Origin: SpSt-333 sp964371615
GTDB taxonomy: Bacteria; Bacteroidota; Ignavibacteria; UBA10030; UBA8401
NCBI GenBank assembly: GCA_964371615.1
Contig: CAYJMS010000002.1
Coordinates: 620,001 to 684,000, forward strand
Direction of reading: 5' to 3'
Length of the DNA: 64,000 nucleotides
Under the pieces are notes generated by a model that saw only the letters and a program-made list of their open reading frames with translations, did no database searches and was not told the DNA's origin. The translations under genes were made by a program, and so were the position numbers. Every line of letters begins with the position of its first letter. Position 1 is the stretch's first letter. Positions 8,093-17,196 of the stretch are shown here, piece after piece.

Positions 8093-8635
8093 ATGCATGG
8101 AATAACATTTGTTCGTTTTTTATTGATATTCGTAATTTTAGTTTCGAGACTTGCGGCATTCGATGGAGATCTTCGACACAACAGACTACCGATATTGTTT
8201 ATTTCCGACATTCAGCAACCGACTTGGATTGAAACACTCTGGCTGCAGGAACATAATAACCCAACAGCGACACAGCACATCTATAGAGCCATAGAACAAG
8301 TATCGACTGCTGCTGCTATTTTTCATCTCGGCGATTTTACCTCCATTGGAATGTTCGGATCGTACTGGAAACCAGTTGATGATTTTCAATCGAAAGTTCC
8401 GGCGCCAATCTACCTGGTTATCGGCGGAGGGGGCGGATTGCTCCATTCGCTATTGACCGGTGCTGAGCAGCGATACCGCGATGTTTTCAACGACACATCT
8501 TCCATTCGTTTTTTCCATTACGTGCAGTGCGATATTGGTGCACGATCGCTGGAATTTTCTGTGCGCAGACTGAAGCATGATTTTTCTGAATTTGCGTCCG
8601 TTGATACCGTTTCTGTACTCTATTCGAAACCATGA
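8093..8635 (+). CDS. Exported calcineurin-like phosphoesterase remnant
   Basis: The 180-residue protein has a signal peptide (about residues 1-22). It then shows SDIQ (38-41), HLGDFTSIG (78-86) and IYLVIGGGGG (106-115), in the order in which active metallophosphoesterases carry DxH, GDxx and GNHD/E. The first histidine and the whole GNH motif are replaced, and no C-terminal HxH pair is visible, so a metal-dependent phosphatase activity is unlikely. It overlaps the next gene by four bases (ATGA), indicating translational coupling. Whether it decayed or was repurposed is not decidable here. Confidence 0.6.
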   Translation: MHGITFVRFLLIFVILVSRLAAFDGDLRHNRLPILFISDIQQPTWIETLWLQEHNNPTATQHIYRAIEQVSTAAAIFHLGDFTSIGMFGSYWKPVDDFQSKVPAPIYLVIGGGGGLLHSLLTGAEQRYRDVFNDTSSIRFFHYVQCDIGARSLEFSVRRLKHDFSEFASVDTVSVLYSKP

Positions 8636-9330
8636 TCCGAAAGCCATTATATATGCTTGTGTTGTTTGCCTCCTCCCTTTTCGGACAGGAACTCTCTTCC
8701 GATCCTTATATCACTTTCCCGAAATCGTATGACAATTCTGCGGTGCATTATTCCGTGGGCGCTTCTCTTTCCATCTATCCCCGCGCAATCGTTGAAGAGG
8801 AAATTCGTCAGATTCCCATGATCCATACCGCTGTCCGTGTCGGACTGCCATTACAATTTTCATTGGTGGCGGCATTTTCTACCGTATACATAACCAATGT
8901 CGTTTCTGCCGGTATCATGTGGTCGTATCCCGTCGGCAATGTGTCATTGGCACTCTCCGATGAGTTTTCGTACTGGTTTGGATTTGCCGACCTGGAGGGA
9001 TTCGATACGAAAGCGATGGGGCTCTTGAACCGGCCCGGTGTGAGCGCAGGAATTGATATTGACGACTATAAAATAACGGCCAAAACGGAAATGTTGGTGC
9101 TCTTGTCACAACATACGTATTTCGGCACTGCCTCAGTCGGCAGAGTAAAACCGGAAATTGCAGGATTTGTTACATCACTCACTCTGGAGCAGGATCTCTG
9201 GAATTCGACATTCATGTCGTTTGCCATTCGGGCAAATTATGCCCGGCCGAATTATCAGGTTTGGCTGGCGTTTTCGGTACAGGATCGCTGGTTGGTATAT
9301 CCTGAAGTGCACATATCATTTCTTTTTTAG
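8632..9330 (+). CDS. Putative outer-membrane beta-barrel protein
   Basis: I do not recognise a named family. The 232-residue product has a signal peptide ending near LFGQ and then alternating hydrophobic/polar strands (for example VYITNVVSAGIMW, FMSFAIRANYARP), and it ends in aromatic VHISFLF. A terminal phenylalanine is typical of BAM-inserted barrels. It overlaps the preceding gene by four bases and abuts the following glycerophosphodiesterase, so the four plus-strand genes look like one operon. Confidence 0.55.
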   Translation: MIRKPLYMLVLFASSLFGQELSSDPYITFPKSYDNSAVHYSVGASLSIYPRAIVEEEIRQIPMIHTAVRVGLPLQFSLVAAFSTVYITNVVSAGIMWSYPVGNVSLALSDEFSYWFGFADLEGFDTKAMGLLNRPGVSAGIDIDDYKITAKTEMLVLLSQHTYFGTASVGRVKPEIAGFVTSLTLEQDLWNSTFMSFAIRANYARPNYQVWLAFSVQDRWLVYPEVHISFLF

Positions 9331-9338
9331 TGTCCCCC

Positions 9339-10583
9339 ATGAATAATTCTCTGAAAATAGCGGTCGTTGCGTTTCTTTCCATCACCGCATTTTCATGCTC
9401 TTCGGACAATGCCGTCAACGTCCCTCTCTTCTCCAATGGCGGCACACTCGTCAATGCGCAGCCGATAGAATCGCAACGCCTGCAATTATTCAATGGCGTG
9501 TACGATGTTATAGAGGGAAGTGACCAGTTGGGAAAATTGGCGGTCATCAAACAGAGCGGGAAGAAACTCTCCATCTTTTCCGGAAAAAATGCCGCTTTAT
9601 TTGTCCTGCAATCCGGAAGGATCGATTCGACTGTAATCTTCGAGGGATATTGGCGGAACACACAAAGTCAGGATATTGGGCTGGCCCGTTTTGAAATTCC
9701 GGCAAACCAAGGCGGTTCAGCAGTACTCCGGGGAACAGCGCCTACGGTATCTTTTATCATCCGCGGCGCAATCGGCGACAATACTGCAGAGCCCGATATA
9801 CCGATCGTACTGCAATATAACCGTCCTTTAAAAGATACTTCGTTTGTCATTCTCGGACACCGTGGAGGCGGAAGAAATTCCGATCAATTGCCGGAATCGG
9901 AAAACAGTCTCGGCATTATTCAACTGGCGGAGGAGTTCGGAGCCAATGGAATTGAAATTGATGTGCGATTGACACGGGACAATGTTCCCATTCTGTATCA
10001 CGATGAAAACTTCAGCCCACGGCTGGTCACTGGAGAATATTTGATCGGTCCTGTCTCAAACTATACGTATGCAGCAATCAGAACGCTCGGCACATTAAAG
10101 AATGGTGAACGGATCCCCACGCTTCGTGAGGCACTCGATGTGGTGCTCAATGCAACGACGTTATCGACAGTCTGGTTGGATATCAAATCGCCAATCGCCA
10201 TCACGCCGACGGTTTCCCTGCAACGAGAATACCGCCAGAAAGCGGCGAATGCGGGAAGAACATTGCATATCTATATCGGTCTCCCCACGGAGGAAATAAC
10301 CGATCGATACAAAAAAGATCATCTGAAGGATTCGGCGGATGTGCTCTGTGAATTATCTCCTGACGAGGTTCGCGCCGTGAATGCAAAAGTCTGGGCGCCG
10401 CGATGGACTCTCGGTCCGTTACCGCAGGAAGCGCAACAAATGCGCTCCGAAGGAAGAAAAACCTTTGTATGGACACTCGATCAAAAAGAGTTCATTCTAC
10501 CCTTTATTACCGACGGCAAAATCGACGGCATATTGACCAATTATCCAGCACTTGTTGCATTTGAATATTATGCTCTCCAATAG
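9339..10583 (+). CDS. Glycerophosphodiester phosphodiesterase lipoprotein
   Basis: The protein should hydrolyse glycerophosphodiesters to glycerol-3-phosphate and an alcohol at the cell surface or periplasm. It is a lipoprotein: the lipobox SITAFSC ends at Cys20. An uncharacterised domain covers residues 45-145 and a GDPD TIM-barrel covers 168-410. The barrel keeps His174-Arg175 in GHRGGG, the Glu206/Asp208 metal ligands in IEIDVRL, and His221 in LYHDE. The ATG at 9339 is preferred to a GTG at 9330 that overlaps the previous stop, because it gives a clean signal peptide. It overlaps the next gene by 14 bases. Confidence 0.88.
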   Translation: MNNSLKIAVVAFLSITAFSCSSDNAVNVPLFSNGGTLVNAQPIESQRLQLFNGVYDVIEGSDQLGKLAVIKQSGKKLSIFSGKNAALFVLQSGRIDSTVIFEGYWRNTQSQDIGLARFEIPANQGGSAVLRGTAPTVSFIIRGAIGDNTAEPDIPIVLQYNRPLKDTSFVILGHRGGGRNSDQLPESENSLGIIQLAEEFGANGIEIDVRLTRDNVPILYHDENFSPRLVTGEYLIGPVSNYTYAAIRTLGTLKNGERIPTLREALDVVLNATTLSTVWLDIKSPIAITPTVSLQREYRQKAANAGRTLHIYIGLPTEEITDRYKKDHLKDSADVLCELSPDEVRAVNAKVWAPRWTLGPLPQEAQQMRSEGRKTFVWTLDQKEFILPFITDGKIDGILTNYPALVAFEYYALQ

Positions 10584-11163
10584 TATCCGATATCTTTTTT
10601 TAATTATGCTGTGTGTTGTGCTTGCAAAAGGACAAGACCGGCCGGCGACAACGTTCCGATTGTTCGCCGAAATTGGCGGAGGATATGCCTATAAACTATC
10701 CTCTCCAAAACCGCCATTCGGCACCTATACGCGGGACGGGATGGCCGGTACGTTCCGATTGAAATGGGGATCGAGTAATCTCCTAGGCGTAGGGATTGAA
10801 ACCGGATGGATTCCCATTTCAACTACCAGCGTAAAGAATTTCGGTTCGGAATTTGGTCCCATTGATCTTACTGCTTCAACGTCTGCCATTCCATTACTCG
10901 CTGTTTTTTCAATACAGCGATTGGGCATTCAACTCCATTCCGGGTGGGGATATTACAGGGTGCTTTCAATCGCAACGGTGATGCGGGAAACGATGGAAAG
11001 CTCGGAGTGGAAAATGGGATATCTGCTGTCGCTGGGATATGGCCGGCCGATTTCCTCCGATTTTCGAGTCGGAATGGAAGTGAAATGGAATAATATTGTC
11101 GAGCATCAAGTGTCGATCATCTCTGTCCAAATTCGTTTGATGTACCAATTGTTTGGTGAATAG
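10570..11163 (+). CDS. Putative outer-membrane beta-barrel protein
   Basis: The 197-residue product has a signal peptide (MLSNSIRYLFLIMLCVVLAKG). An outer-membrane barrel pattern follows, with strands such as LGVGIETGWIPI, LGIQLHSGWGYYRV and MGYLLSLGYGRPI. No named family is recognised. The ATG at 10570 is chosen because it opens the signal peptide; the frame extends six codons further upstream. It starts inside the end of the glycerophosphodiesterase gene and closes the four-gene block, with the right direct repeat just beyond it. Confidence 0.55.
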   Translation: MLSNSIRYLFLIMLCVVLAKGQDRPATTFRLFAEIGGGYAYKLSSPKPPFGTYTRDGMAGTFRLKWGSSNLLGVGIETGWIPISTTSVKNFGSEFGPIDLTASTSAIPLLAVFSIQRLGIQLHSGWGYYRVLSIATVMRETMESSEWKMGYLLSLGYGRPISSDFRVGMEVKWNNIVEHQVSIISVQIRLMYQLFGE

Positions 11164-11569
11164 CGCTGGAATTGAAAAATACTTGTTGTAATGAGTAATT
11201 ATAAAGGATGAATTATGAATTATGAAGGATGAATGATAGTCGATGAGTCGGTGAGTAGTTGAGTAGTTGAGAAAGTATAATGATGAATTATAAATGATGA
11301 ATGCGTAATGAGTAACGATTAATGATCATAAAAATATCATGGGACAGATTTCAGATAACTGATATTTGCCTATTAAAGGAAGAATTCAGACAACCAATGA
11401 CCAATTATAGTTTTTTATCCCTTTGTGTCTTTGTGTGAGATGTTTTTATATTTTTTGTGATTTGGTGCCTGCCCCCGCCCGCCTGAGGCGTTCGGGCGGG
11501 CGCCAAGTTTTATGGCGGGATTTCGTGGCTGCTTTTGCTGTTGCATTTGCTCTTACCCCGACGAAGTTA
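11164..11569. repeat. Mosaic intergenic repeat region 3, with right copy of the long direct repeat (11229-11422)
   Basis: Bases 11229-11422 match 7601-7842 closely; here only about two agtagttg octamers are present against about seven on the left. It continues with ctttgtgt octamers (11421-11437), gtgatttggtg, and a cgcctgaggcg palindrome (11477-11500). It lies between convergent genes and holds no gene. Confidence 0.85.
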
Positions 11570-12271
11570 TTAGCGGGAGGATTCTGCAACTACCGGCATA
11601 GAATTAAATCCCTTTACTATCAACCACACTCCAATGAACAATTCCCACAATCCGCCGGGAACGGTATGCATCAGCATCAGATCGTATCCCATGACTTCCA
11701 AAACAGATCCGATGAGAATGGTCACATATCCGACAATGCCCCACACGGCAACAAATCGCGGAACCAGCATTGATTTAAAGAAAGAATAACAAAGCATTGA
11801 ACCGGCAATGCCGAGAGTGATCATGCCGATATTGTAAGCATAGAGATTTGCTTTCAGTAAAATCGCGCCGAGAATTTTTAATGATGCGCCTTCAGCGGAA
11901 CTCGCTTTCAAAAACTCGCTGCCCAGCGGTATTTGTATGAGGATGAAGAGAACATGGATGCCGATAAAAACGGCATCGACAATCCGGAAACTAAGGTAGC
12001 CGAGGGCGATAAACTCGTTCTGTCGCTTCAACACCGGATACATTAAAACTCCATGTGCGGCATCTCCGGCAACACAGAACATCCAGAGAACAGCGCCAAC
12101 GGCAATCTTCAAGCTATTCGCTGAAACCCCGGACAAATAATCCGGTGCAGTGAGGATGGACTGTATGAGTATACTTCCCGGAATGCCAATGACCATACCG
12201 GCAAGAAAAAGTGCACCCACGATACGTGCCGTCGTTCTGTATTGTATTGATTCACCAATTGATGCTGTCAT
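11570..12271 (-). CDS. DUF4386 family integral membrane protein
   Basis: The 233-residue protein has six hydrophobic segments and the DUF4386 layout: a first helix after YRTTARIVGALFLAGMV, a central YLSFRIVDAVFIGIHVLF helix and an LVPRFVAVWGIVGYV loop-helix. No function is assigned to the family. An AUAGGAG ribosome site lies just before the ATG. It is single, flanked by mosaic repeats; the C-terminal tail borders the repeat tract directly. Confidence 0.88.
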   Translation of the reverse strand: MTASIGESIQYRTTARIVGALFLAGMVIGIPGSILIQSILTAPDYLSGVSANSLKIAVGAVLWMFCVAGDAAHGVLMYPVLKRQNEFIALGYLSFRIVDAVFIGIHVLFILIQIPLGSEFLKASSAEGASLKILGAILLKANLYAYNIGMITLGIAGSMLCYSFFKSMLVPRFVAVWGIVGYVTILIGSVLEVMGYDLMLMHTVPGGLWELFIGVWLIVKGFNSMPVVAESSR

Positions 12272-12747
12272 CCTATTCTCCTATTTGTCGTCCTATAGTA
12301 GACAATTTGCTCCGGATTAACTATGGGTTAATTCAATAAAAATAAATTTGATTACGATCGCACGGTGATCCGCCATAGAACTCGGCGGACAGGAGACACC
12401 CTGCCTGCCGGCAGGCAGGCGTGCCTACATAAGAATTGCAGAATTGAAATACAAAGATTTACGGTAATTTCCGCGAACCGAAGGCGGGTATTTTTTGATT
12501 GCGATCTTAATGCGTAACGCGTAATGATGAATGATGAATGTGATATCAGATGTCAGATATCAGACAACAGATGACAGATTACGAATTCCTAATTCCCAAT
12601 TCCTTTTTCCTATTTTAAATTTTGGTGTCTTGGTGGTTGATTTTATTTTTGGACGGTCTTCCGCCAATCAAACCGGCGGACAGGTGCGACCGTCCCTACA
12701 TGTTATTTCGTGATTTTGTGATTTGGTGGCTGATTTTGTTTTTGCAT
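12272..12747. repeat. Mosaic intergenic repeat region 4
   Basis: No gene. A gcacggtg-type palindromic element (12360-12425) carries a nested 20-base palindrome CCTGCCTGCCGGCAGGCAGG. Next come cgcgaaccgaaggcggg, a 7-base-phased cagatgt/cagatat run, an aattccc run, octamer words, and a ggacggtc-type element (12651-12695). About 290 bases here (12354-12645) recur at 51520-51765 in the same orientation. Confidence 0.85.
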
Positions 12748-13404
12748 TTACTTTGCGGGAGACTCTTTTGATACAGATCCACTCACAATCCAGTACACCA
12801 CTACACTGATCACCGCTGCAAAGAAACACCAAACGGATGTGAGATATTCCGTAAATGCTATGCCGGTTACTAGCGCCGAGAAAAATAATAATACGCCGAA
12901 CAATTTTGTCCCATTAACACTAGAAATGAAAAGCGGCGTTAGGGAGGCGATAAAATAGACGAAAAATACAGGCACGGCGAGCGATTCGGGATAATCGCTG
13001 ATGTATTGGATATGATTTCCCGAAATATTCGGCGTGACATTGAGAAAGAGCAGGCAATAGGAATAATATACGGCAACCGTGGACCCGAGCAGGACAAAAG
13101 GGCGGATTAATTTTCTCTTTCCGGTATCCTTTTCCATCAATAACACCGCAAACGGCATTGCGACCGGCCAGAGGACTCGTGCAATAAAGAGAAAAATATT
13201 CGTCCCGGCCTGTTGATACTGAGCATGGGCGGGATCAGACAACGCCAGCCAGATGATCCCTTCCGATAATTGTTGAACGCCAAACACTATCGGAACAGCG
13301 GCAAATGCCATCTGTGTCGGTTGATGCATTTTTTTTATTGTCACAGCGCCGAGGGCGGTGAGGGCGATGCCGCCGGCAAAACTTGCTTCAGCAGAAAAGC
13401 ACAT
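12748..13404 (-). CDS. DUF6629 family membrane protein
   Basis: The 218-residue protein begins MCFSAEASFAGGIALTALG, the diagnostic MCFSA(E/G)ASF start of DUF6629, and has about seven hydrophobic segments with a conserved FGVQQLSEGIIWL stretch. The biological role is unknown. A GAAGGA ribosome site precedes the ATG at good spacing. It is preceded on the minus strand by the terminator of the 997-residue gene, so it has its own transcription unit. Confidence 0.85.
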   Translation of the reverse strand: MCFSAEASFAGGIALTALGAVTIKKMHQPTQMAFAAVPIVFGVQQLSEGIIWLALSDPAHAQYQQAGTNIFLFIARVLWPVAMPFAVLLMEKDTGKRKLIRPFVLLGSTVAVYYSYCLLFLNVTPNISGNHIQYISDYPESLAVPVFFVYFIASLTPLFISSVNGTKLFGVLLFFSALVTGIAFTEYLTSVWCFFAAVISVVVYWIVSGSVSKESPAK

Positions 13405-13487
13405 TCTGTTTATCCTTCTCTTGTTGGTCCGGTCGCAGGGAGTGTTTCAATATACAATATCCGGTCCGCAGTCGGAACTATGACCAT

Positions 13488-13514
13488 AAAAAAACCCCGC
13501 CGAATTGGCGGGGT
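13488..13514 (-). terminator. Terminator after the 997-residue T9SS protein
   Basis: Arms accccgcc (13494-13501) and ggcggggt (13507-13514) flank a five-base loop. On the minus strand the hairpin is followed by a seven-T run. It lies 31 bases beyond the stop. Confidence 0.9.
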
Positions 13515-13544
13515 GCCGGGATCTACTCCGTATATCGATGTCGA

Positions 13545-16538
13545 TTATTTGATCAACACCATGCGTCTGATGAGACTCTGGCCGTTACTCTCCAGAGCGT
13601 AGAAATAGATGCCGGATGAGTACATACGACCGTCAAACGTCACATCGTAATACCGATCGGGTGTTGCATCTTCATCAAAGAGACGTGTCACCAATTGCCC
13701 CAGCAAGGTATAAATGCTTACTCTGGCGCGCCCCTCTTTCTCAACAGAGAATCTAATCTGTGTGACAGGATTAAAGGGATTCGGATAGTTTTGATCCAGT
13801 GCCATTATTCCCGGAATGACGATATTTTTCCGGCCGACACCGGTCACTCCTTCATCCGAAAAGGCGCCGATATTGCCGATAGCCCAATCCGAAAAAGATT
13901 CGATACTGTCGAGTGTCGCACGGTAAGGCCCCGATCCGCTCATGACCGCCAACCTCTCCGTCCACTTCGCGCCGTCAAATTTTCCGATCACAACAGTATC
14001 GTTTCTGTCAAACGATCCTGCCTCGTCGGAACCGTTCCATTCCAGCGACAACTGTGCCTGTGTACCGCCGGCAACCTCCTCGGTAATTCGCCATTGACAC
14101 CGCACCGCTTTTCCGGAATCCTTCGGAGCATTTTCAATTTGCTTCTGCACTCTCACCGTAAAATTGTCCGATGTCCCTTCGTTCTTTAATTGTAATGGAG
14201 TATACGTATCGGTACCGATCGGGAATAACCTTGCGGATGGACCGGCCACGTTCATCAATTTCAGTGCGCCGGTATCTGCGGTCGCAATATAGCTGGTAGA
14301 CGATCCCCCCATGATCGAGTCGGCAGTGAGTTGATTCGGCCCGAGTGACAACTTCCCTTCGGTTAACGTTACCGCCCCATGCAAAAATTGTTTTTTGCTC
14401 AATGTAACACCCTGGGCATTATTGACGACCATATCGTTGATGGAATCGGGCAGCACCGTTCCGGTCATTTGCGCTTCCGCACCGTGAAACTCGAAATTTG
14501 CGTACCGGCTGAGCGATAATTTTCCGGAACTCTTGATATTGCCATCCAATCCCTTTGCATGCTTGGTGATAACCGTCGCTCCGGAGTCGATAGACAAATT
14601 TCCCGTGCCGGTAATGGCGGAGGTGTCGAGATCCAGTGTGGCGCCATGCTGCAGTTTCATCGGAAACGCGGCCATCGTATTTCCGGCACCGACTTTCAGT
14701 TTCGTTACACCGGTGTTGGCAAAGATGAACGATGCACCGTCGGGATTTGCGTTTTGTGTCGTCGCATTGGCCAGCGAGACTTCACCGTGCAGGTACCATG
14801 CCGTCGTTCCCGTTCCACCCTGATTTCCCCTGCTGACGGAGAAATTTCCTCCGGTGACCGTTGCATTTCCCATCGTATGCACTGTGATGTCGGTATAACC
14901 GTTGGTAGAACTATTCGACGAGAATTCACCTCCCGATTGAACGATATTGCCGTTCATCGTTACCGCAGCGACCGATCGGGATTCGGCTGTTCCCGCAGGC
15001 AGATCGCAGAGATTCCACCGCCGCGACCCTGTGTTGAGAACGGAAATATCTCCCCGAATACTGTTACCGTTCCATGCCAGACTGAGGTTGCTGCTTTGCA
15101 GCGGACAATTCCATACAACATGATGGAAATTTTGGTTCGCATTCTCCGGCGCTGCAGTGGTCAATCCGGTGAGCAGACAGGTGGAATTGGTATCCCACGC
15201 TGCGGTCGGAATGCGGCCTCCATTCACCTCATGCTTGTACATCGAACCGTTCATCATTATCAGCGTGTCGTTTGCGACAATCGCACCCACATTGGCAAGC
15301 GTACCGCCGATACTTCCGCTGCTGTCCACAAACAGCGTATCGACCACTTTCAAAGAAGCGTTCGGCGAGACGGTCAGATGTCCGACACGCGTTTTCTTCG
15401 ATAATGCGACGGTGTCGCTTGCATTGTTGATGATCAGCGCATAGACGCGATCGGGAAGATCCAGTCCCGTAAACTGATTGGCGGCTTTGTTGTTGAATGT
15501 ATAGGTCGCTTGTTCCGGAAGATTCCGGGTCTGTGTCCGCACGGGGCCAATGGCCGAATCAAGACCAAACGGCGAACCGACGGTCATCGAACCGCCGGAC
15601 TGCAATGTAAAAGTACCCGGTCCGGTCATTACAAAAGCAGGATGGCTCATATCGACGTTTCCGCCGACGGAAAGCGATCCGCTATCCGAAACGACGGTTG
15701 TTCCGTTATCTTCCTGTGTGGAAAAGAAGAGATTCTTCCCCACGGTCACCGATCCGGCCGGTCCGATGGTGAGCATCACCGTCTTGCCGCCGGATGTTTT
15801 GAGCGTTGCGGAACTGTTCGGCTGCGACAGATCGATCTCTCCGTGTACCATCAGCGTCAAAGCATATGATGCCGCCGTACCGACCGATGCGCTGATGCCG
15901 AGGTTCGATTGTTCGGCAAACATGAGCGAGCGTCCAGCGTTGACCACAAACGTATTGCTGTCCGTTTGCGGATAGAGAGCCACTCCGCCGGTTCCCGTCG
16001 ACCCGGTGTACATAAAATGCACATCCGTGTCGAACACCGTCGTTGTATGCGACGCGTCGGCATTTACCCGAAGCCGTGCAGGGGCAAAAGTACCGCTGCC
16101 GGTAATCGTAACGGTTCCGCCGTTATTCGCATTCTCGAACGAGATGGCATCTCCCGGCGCCGTTGCGTTGCCGAACGTACCGTTGATGGTCGCCGTCGGG
16201 CCGTAAATGCGTACATACCGGATACCGGATGTCGGTAATGACACACCGGATGCAAGTGTTGCACCAATCTCTATTGTGAGCGTGTAGCAGCTTTTCCCGG
16301 AAGCATCGAGGACAACGTTATAACCGTTGCGGATTGTGACGGGTGTTGTTGTTGCGGGTTGAACGGCGGCAGTTTCCCAACTTGTCCCGTTAAAACTTTC
16401 CCATGTCGCAGCAGTTCCCCAGTTGCCGCCGTTAACGGCAGAACGATATTCTCCGGGGGTTTGAGCGTACACGAGTTCGGTGGATAGGCCGATCAGGACA
16501 AGGGTAAACAGAATCGAGGATTGTAATCGAGTTACCAT
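13545..16538 (-). CDS. Large secreted T9SS type A sorting-domain protein
   Basis: The 997-residue protein has a Sec signal (cut near VYAQ). An opening motif NWGTAATWES is seen in many secreted Bacteroidota beta-solenoid proteins. A long beta-strand-rich body (about 60-800) has repeated G-T-x-T-I-x-G units, a DUF-like strand domain follows, and a C-terminal sorting domain lies at 910-997 with LDQNYPNPFNPVTQIRFSV and ending YALESNGQSLIRRMVLIK. The domain directs export through the type IX system and surface attachment. Four cysteines at most make it unlikely to be disulfide rich. A GGAGG site precedes the ATG. Ligand or enzymatic function is not evident. Confidence 0.85.
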   Translation of the reverse strand: MVTRLQSSILFTLVLIGLSTELVYAQTPGEYRSAVNGGNWGTAATWESFNGTSWETAAVQPATTTPVTIRNGYNVVLDASGKSCYTLTIEIGATLASGVSLPTSGIRYVRIYGPTATINGTFGNATAPGDAISFENANNGGTVTITGSGTFAPARLRVNADASHTTTVFDTDVHFMYTGSTGTGGVALYPQTDSNTFVVNAGRSLMFAEQSNLGISASVGTAASYALTLMVHGEIDLSQPNSSATLKTSGGKTVMLTIGPAGSVTVGKNLFFSTQEDNGTTVVSDSGSLSVGGNVDMSHPAFVMTGPGTFTLQSGGSMTVGSPFGLDSAIGPVRTQTRNLPEQATYTFNNKAANQFTGLDLPDRVYALIINNASDTVALSKKTRVGHLTVSPNASLKVVDTLFVDSSGSIGGTLANVGAIVANDTLIMMNGSMYKHEVNGGRIPTAAWDTNSTCLLTGLTTAAPENANQNFHHVVWNCPLQSSNLSLAWNGNSIRGDISVLNTGSRRWNLCDLPAGTAESRSVAAVTMNGNIVQSGGEFSSNSSTNGYTDITVHTMGNATVTGGNFSVSRGNQGGTGTTAWYLHGEVSLANATTQNANPDGASFIFANTGVTKLKVGAGNTMAAFPMKLQHGATLDLDTSAITGTGNLSIDSGATVITKHAKGLDGNIKSSGKLSLSRYANFEFHGAEAQMTGTVLPDSINDMVVNNAQGVTLSKKQFLHGAVTLTEGKLSLGPNQLTADSIMGGSSTSYIATADTGALKLMNVAGPSARLFPIGTDTYTPLQLKNEGTSDNFTVRVQKQIENAPKDSGKAVRCQWRITEEVAGGTQAQLSLEWNGSDEAGSFDRNDTVVIGKFDGAKWTERLAVMSGSGPYRATLDSIESFSDWAIGNIGAFSDEGVTGVGRKNIVIPGIMALDQNYPNPFNPVTQIRFSVEKEGRARVSIYTLLGQLVTRLFDEDATPDRYYDVTFDGRMYSSGIYFYALESNGQSLIRRMVLIK

Positions 16539-16769
16539 AACACACCTCCATACAAAGCACTTGTGAAATACTCCCCTGTACTATTCCATTTGTTGCTGAC
16601 GAGGGGCATTGTTTGTGTCGTTCAAACACTCACAGTGCTGTATCACTCGATTCGTGTGTAATATGGAGAATGCACTATTGCCGCGCAGTGACGCTCAACA
16701 TTTTCATACCGGTTTATCTTAAATCGGATTTAGATAGGATTGAGATTTTAGATAGGATTGAAAAACGGT

Positions 16770-17123
16770 CTACTTTTGATTTTCCACTTTTATCGGTATG
16801 ATCAGCCAGACGCCGATCGGTTTCCCGTCGGACATGGAGGGTTTGAATTTTAATTTCAGCGCTGCTTCCATTGCCGCTGTGGCGAGCGTCTGATCCGGAG
16901 ACCGCTCGATCATCGCCTTTGAGACGTTCCCTTTCTCATCCACCCACATCCGCACCCAGACCTCTCCTTCAATTCCTTTTTCCGCCGCTTCCGGGGGATA
17001 TTGCACTTCCGGAGAGTTCAACATTATCGGTCCACGGTTATTATTATCAATTTCCACTCGCTGTGCGCAACCGGCGGCAAAAGTCATTACTGCAATGATA
17101 GACACTACGACGATATTTTTCAT
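16770..17123 (-). CDS. Lipoprotein with TonB C-terminal-like domain
   Basis: A 117-residue protein with a lipobox (FAAGC, Cys19) followed by the TonB C-terminal fold: YPPEAAEKGIEGEVWVRM, then VDEKGNVSKAMIERS and AALKLKFKPSMSDGKPI. Classical TonB has an N-terminal helix in the inner membrane and a proline-rich spacer; here both are missing and the domain is lipid anchored. It is therefore more likely an adaptor or surface-system component than a standard energy transducer. It is the first minus-strand gene downstream of the LPP20-type gene. Confidence 0.8.
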   Translation of the reverse strand: MKNIVVVSIIAVMTFAAGCAQRVEIDNNNRGPIMLNSPEVQYPPEAAEKGIEGEVWVRMWVDEKGNVSKAMIERSPDQTLATAAMEAALKLKFKPSMSDGKPIGVWLIIPIKVENQK

Positions 17124-17153
17124 GCTCTCCTTTTTTCTCTCCCCACGATTACA

Positions 17154-17182
17154 GATCCCCGGGATCTTAAAGATCCCGGAGA
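17154..17182. repeat. Hairpin gatccccgggatct, terminator-like
   Basis: The stem gatccccgggatct pairs with agatcccggagatt with one mismatch. There is no T-run on the minus strand, so termination is uncertain. The same hairpin recurs at 60931-60961. Confidence 0.5.
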
Positions 17183-17196
17183 TTTATCTAAATAAT

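Noticed and set aside
14559..15404. Long opposite-strand frame of 281 codons
   Set aside because: Shadow of the 997-residue protein gene; arginine-rich composition and no signal or domain.
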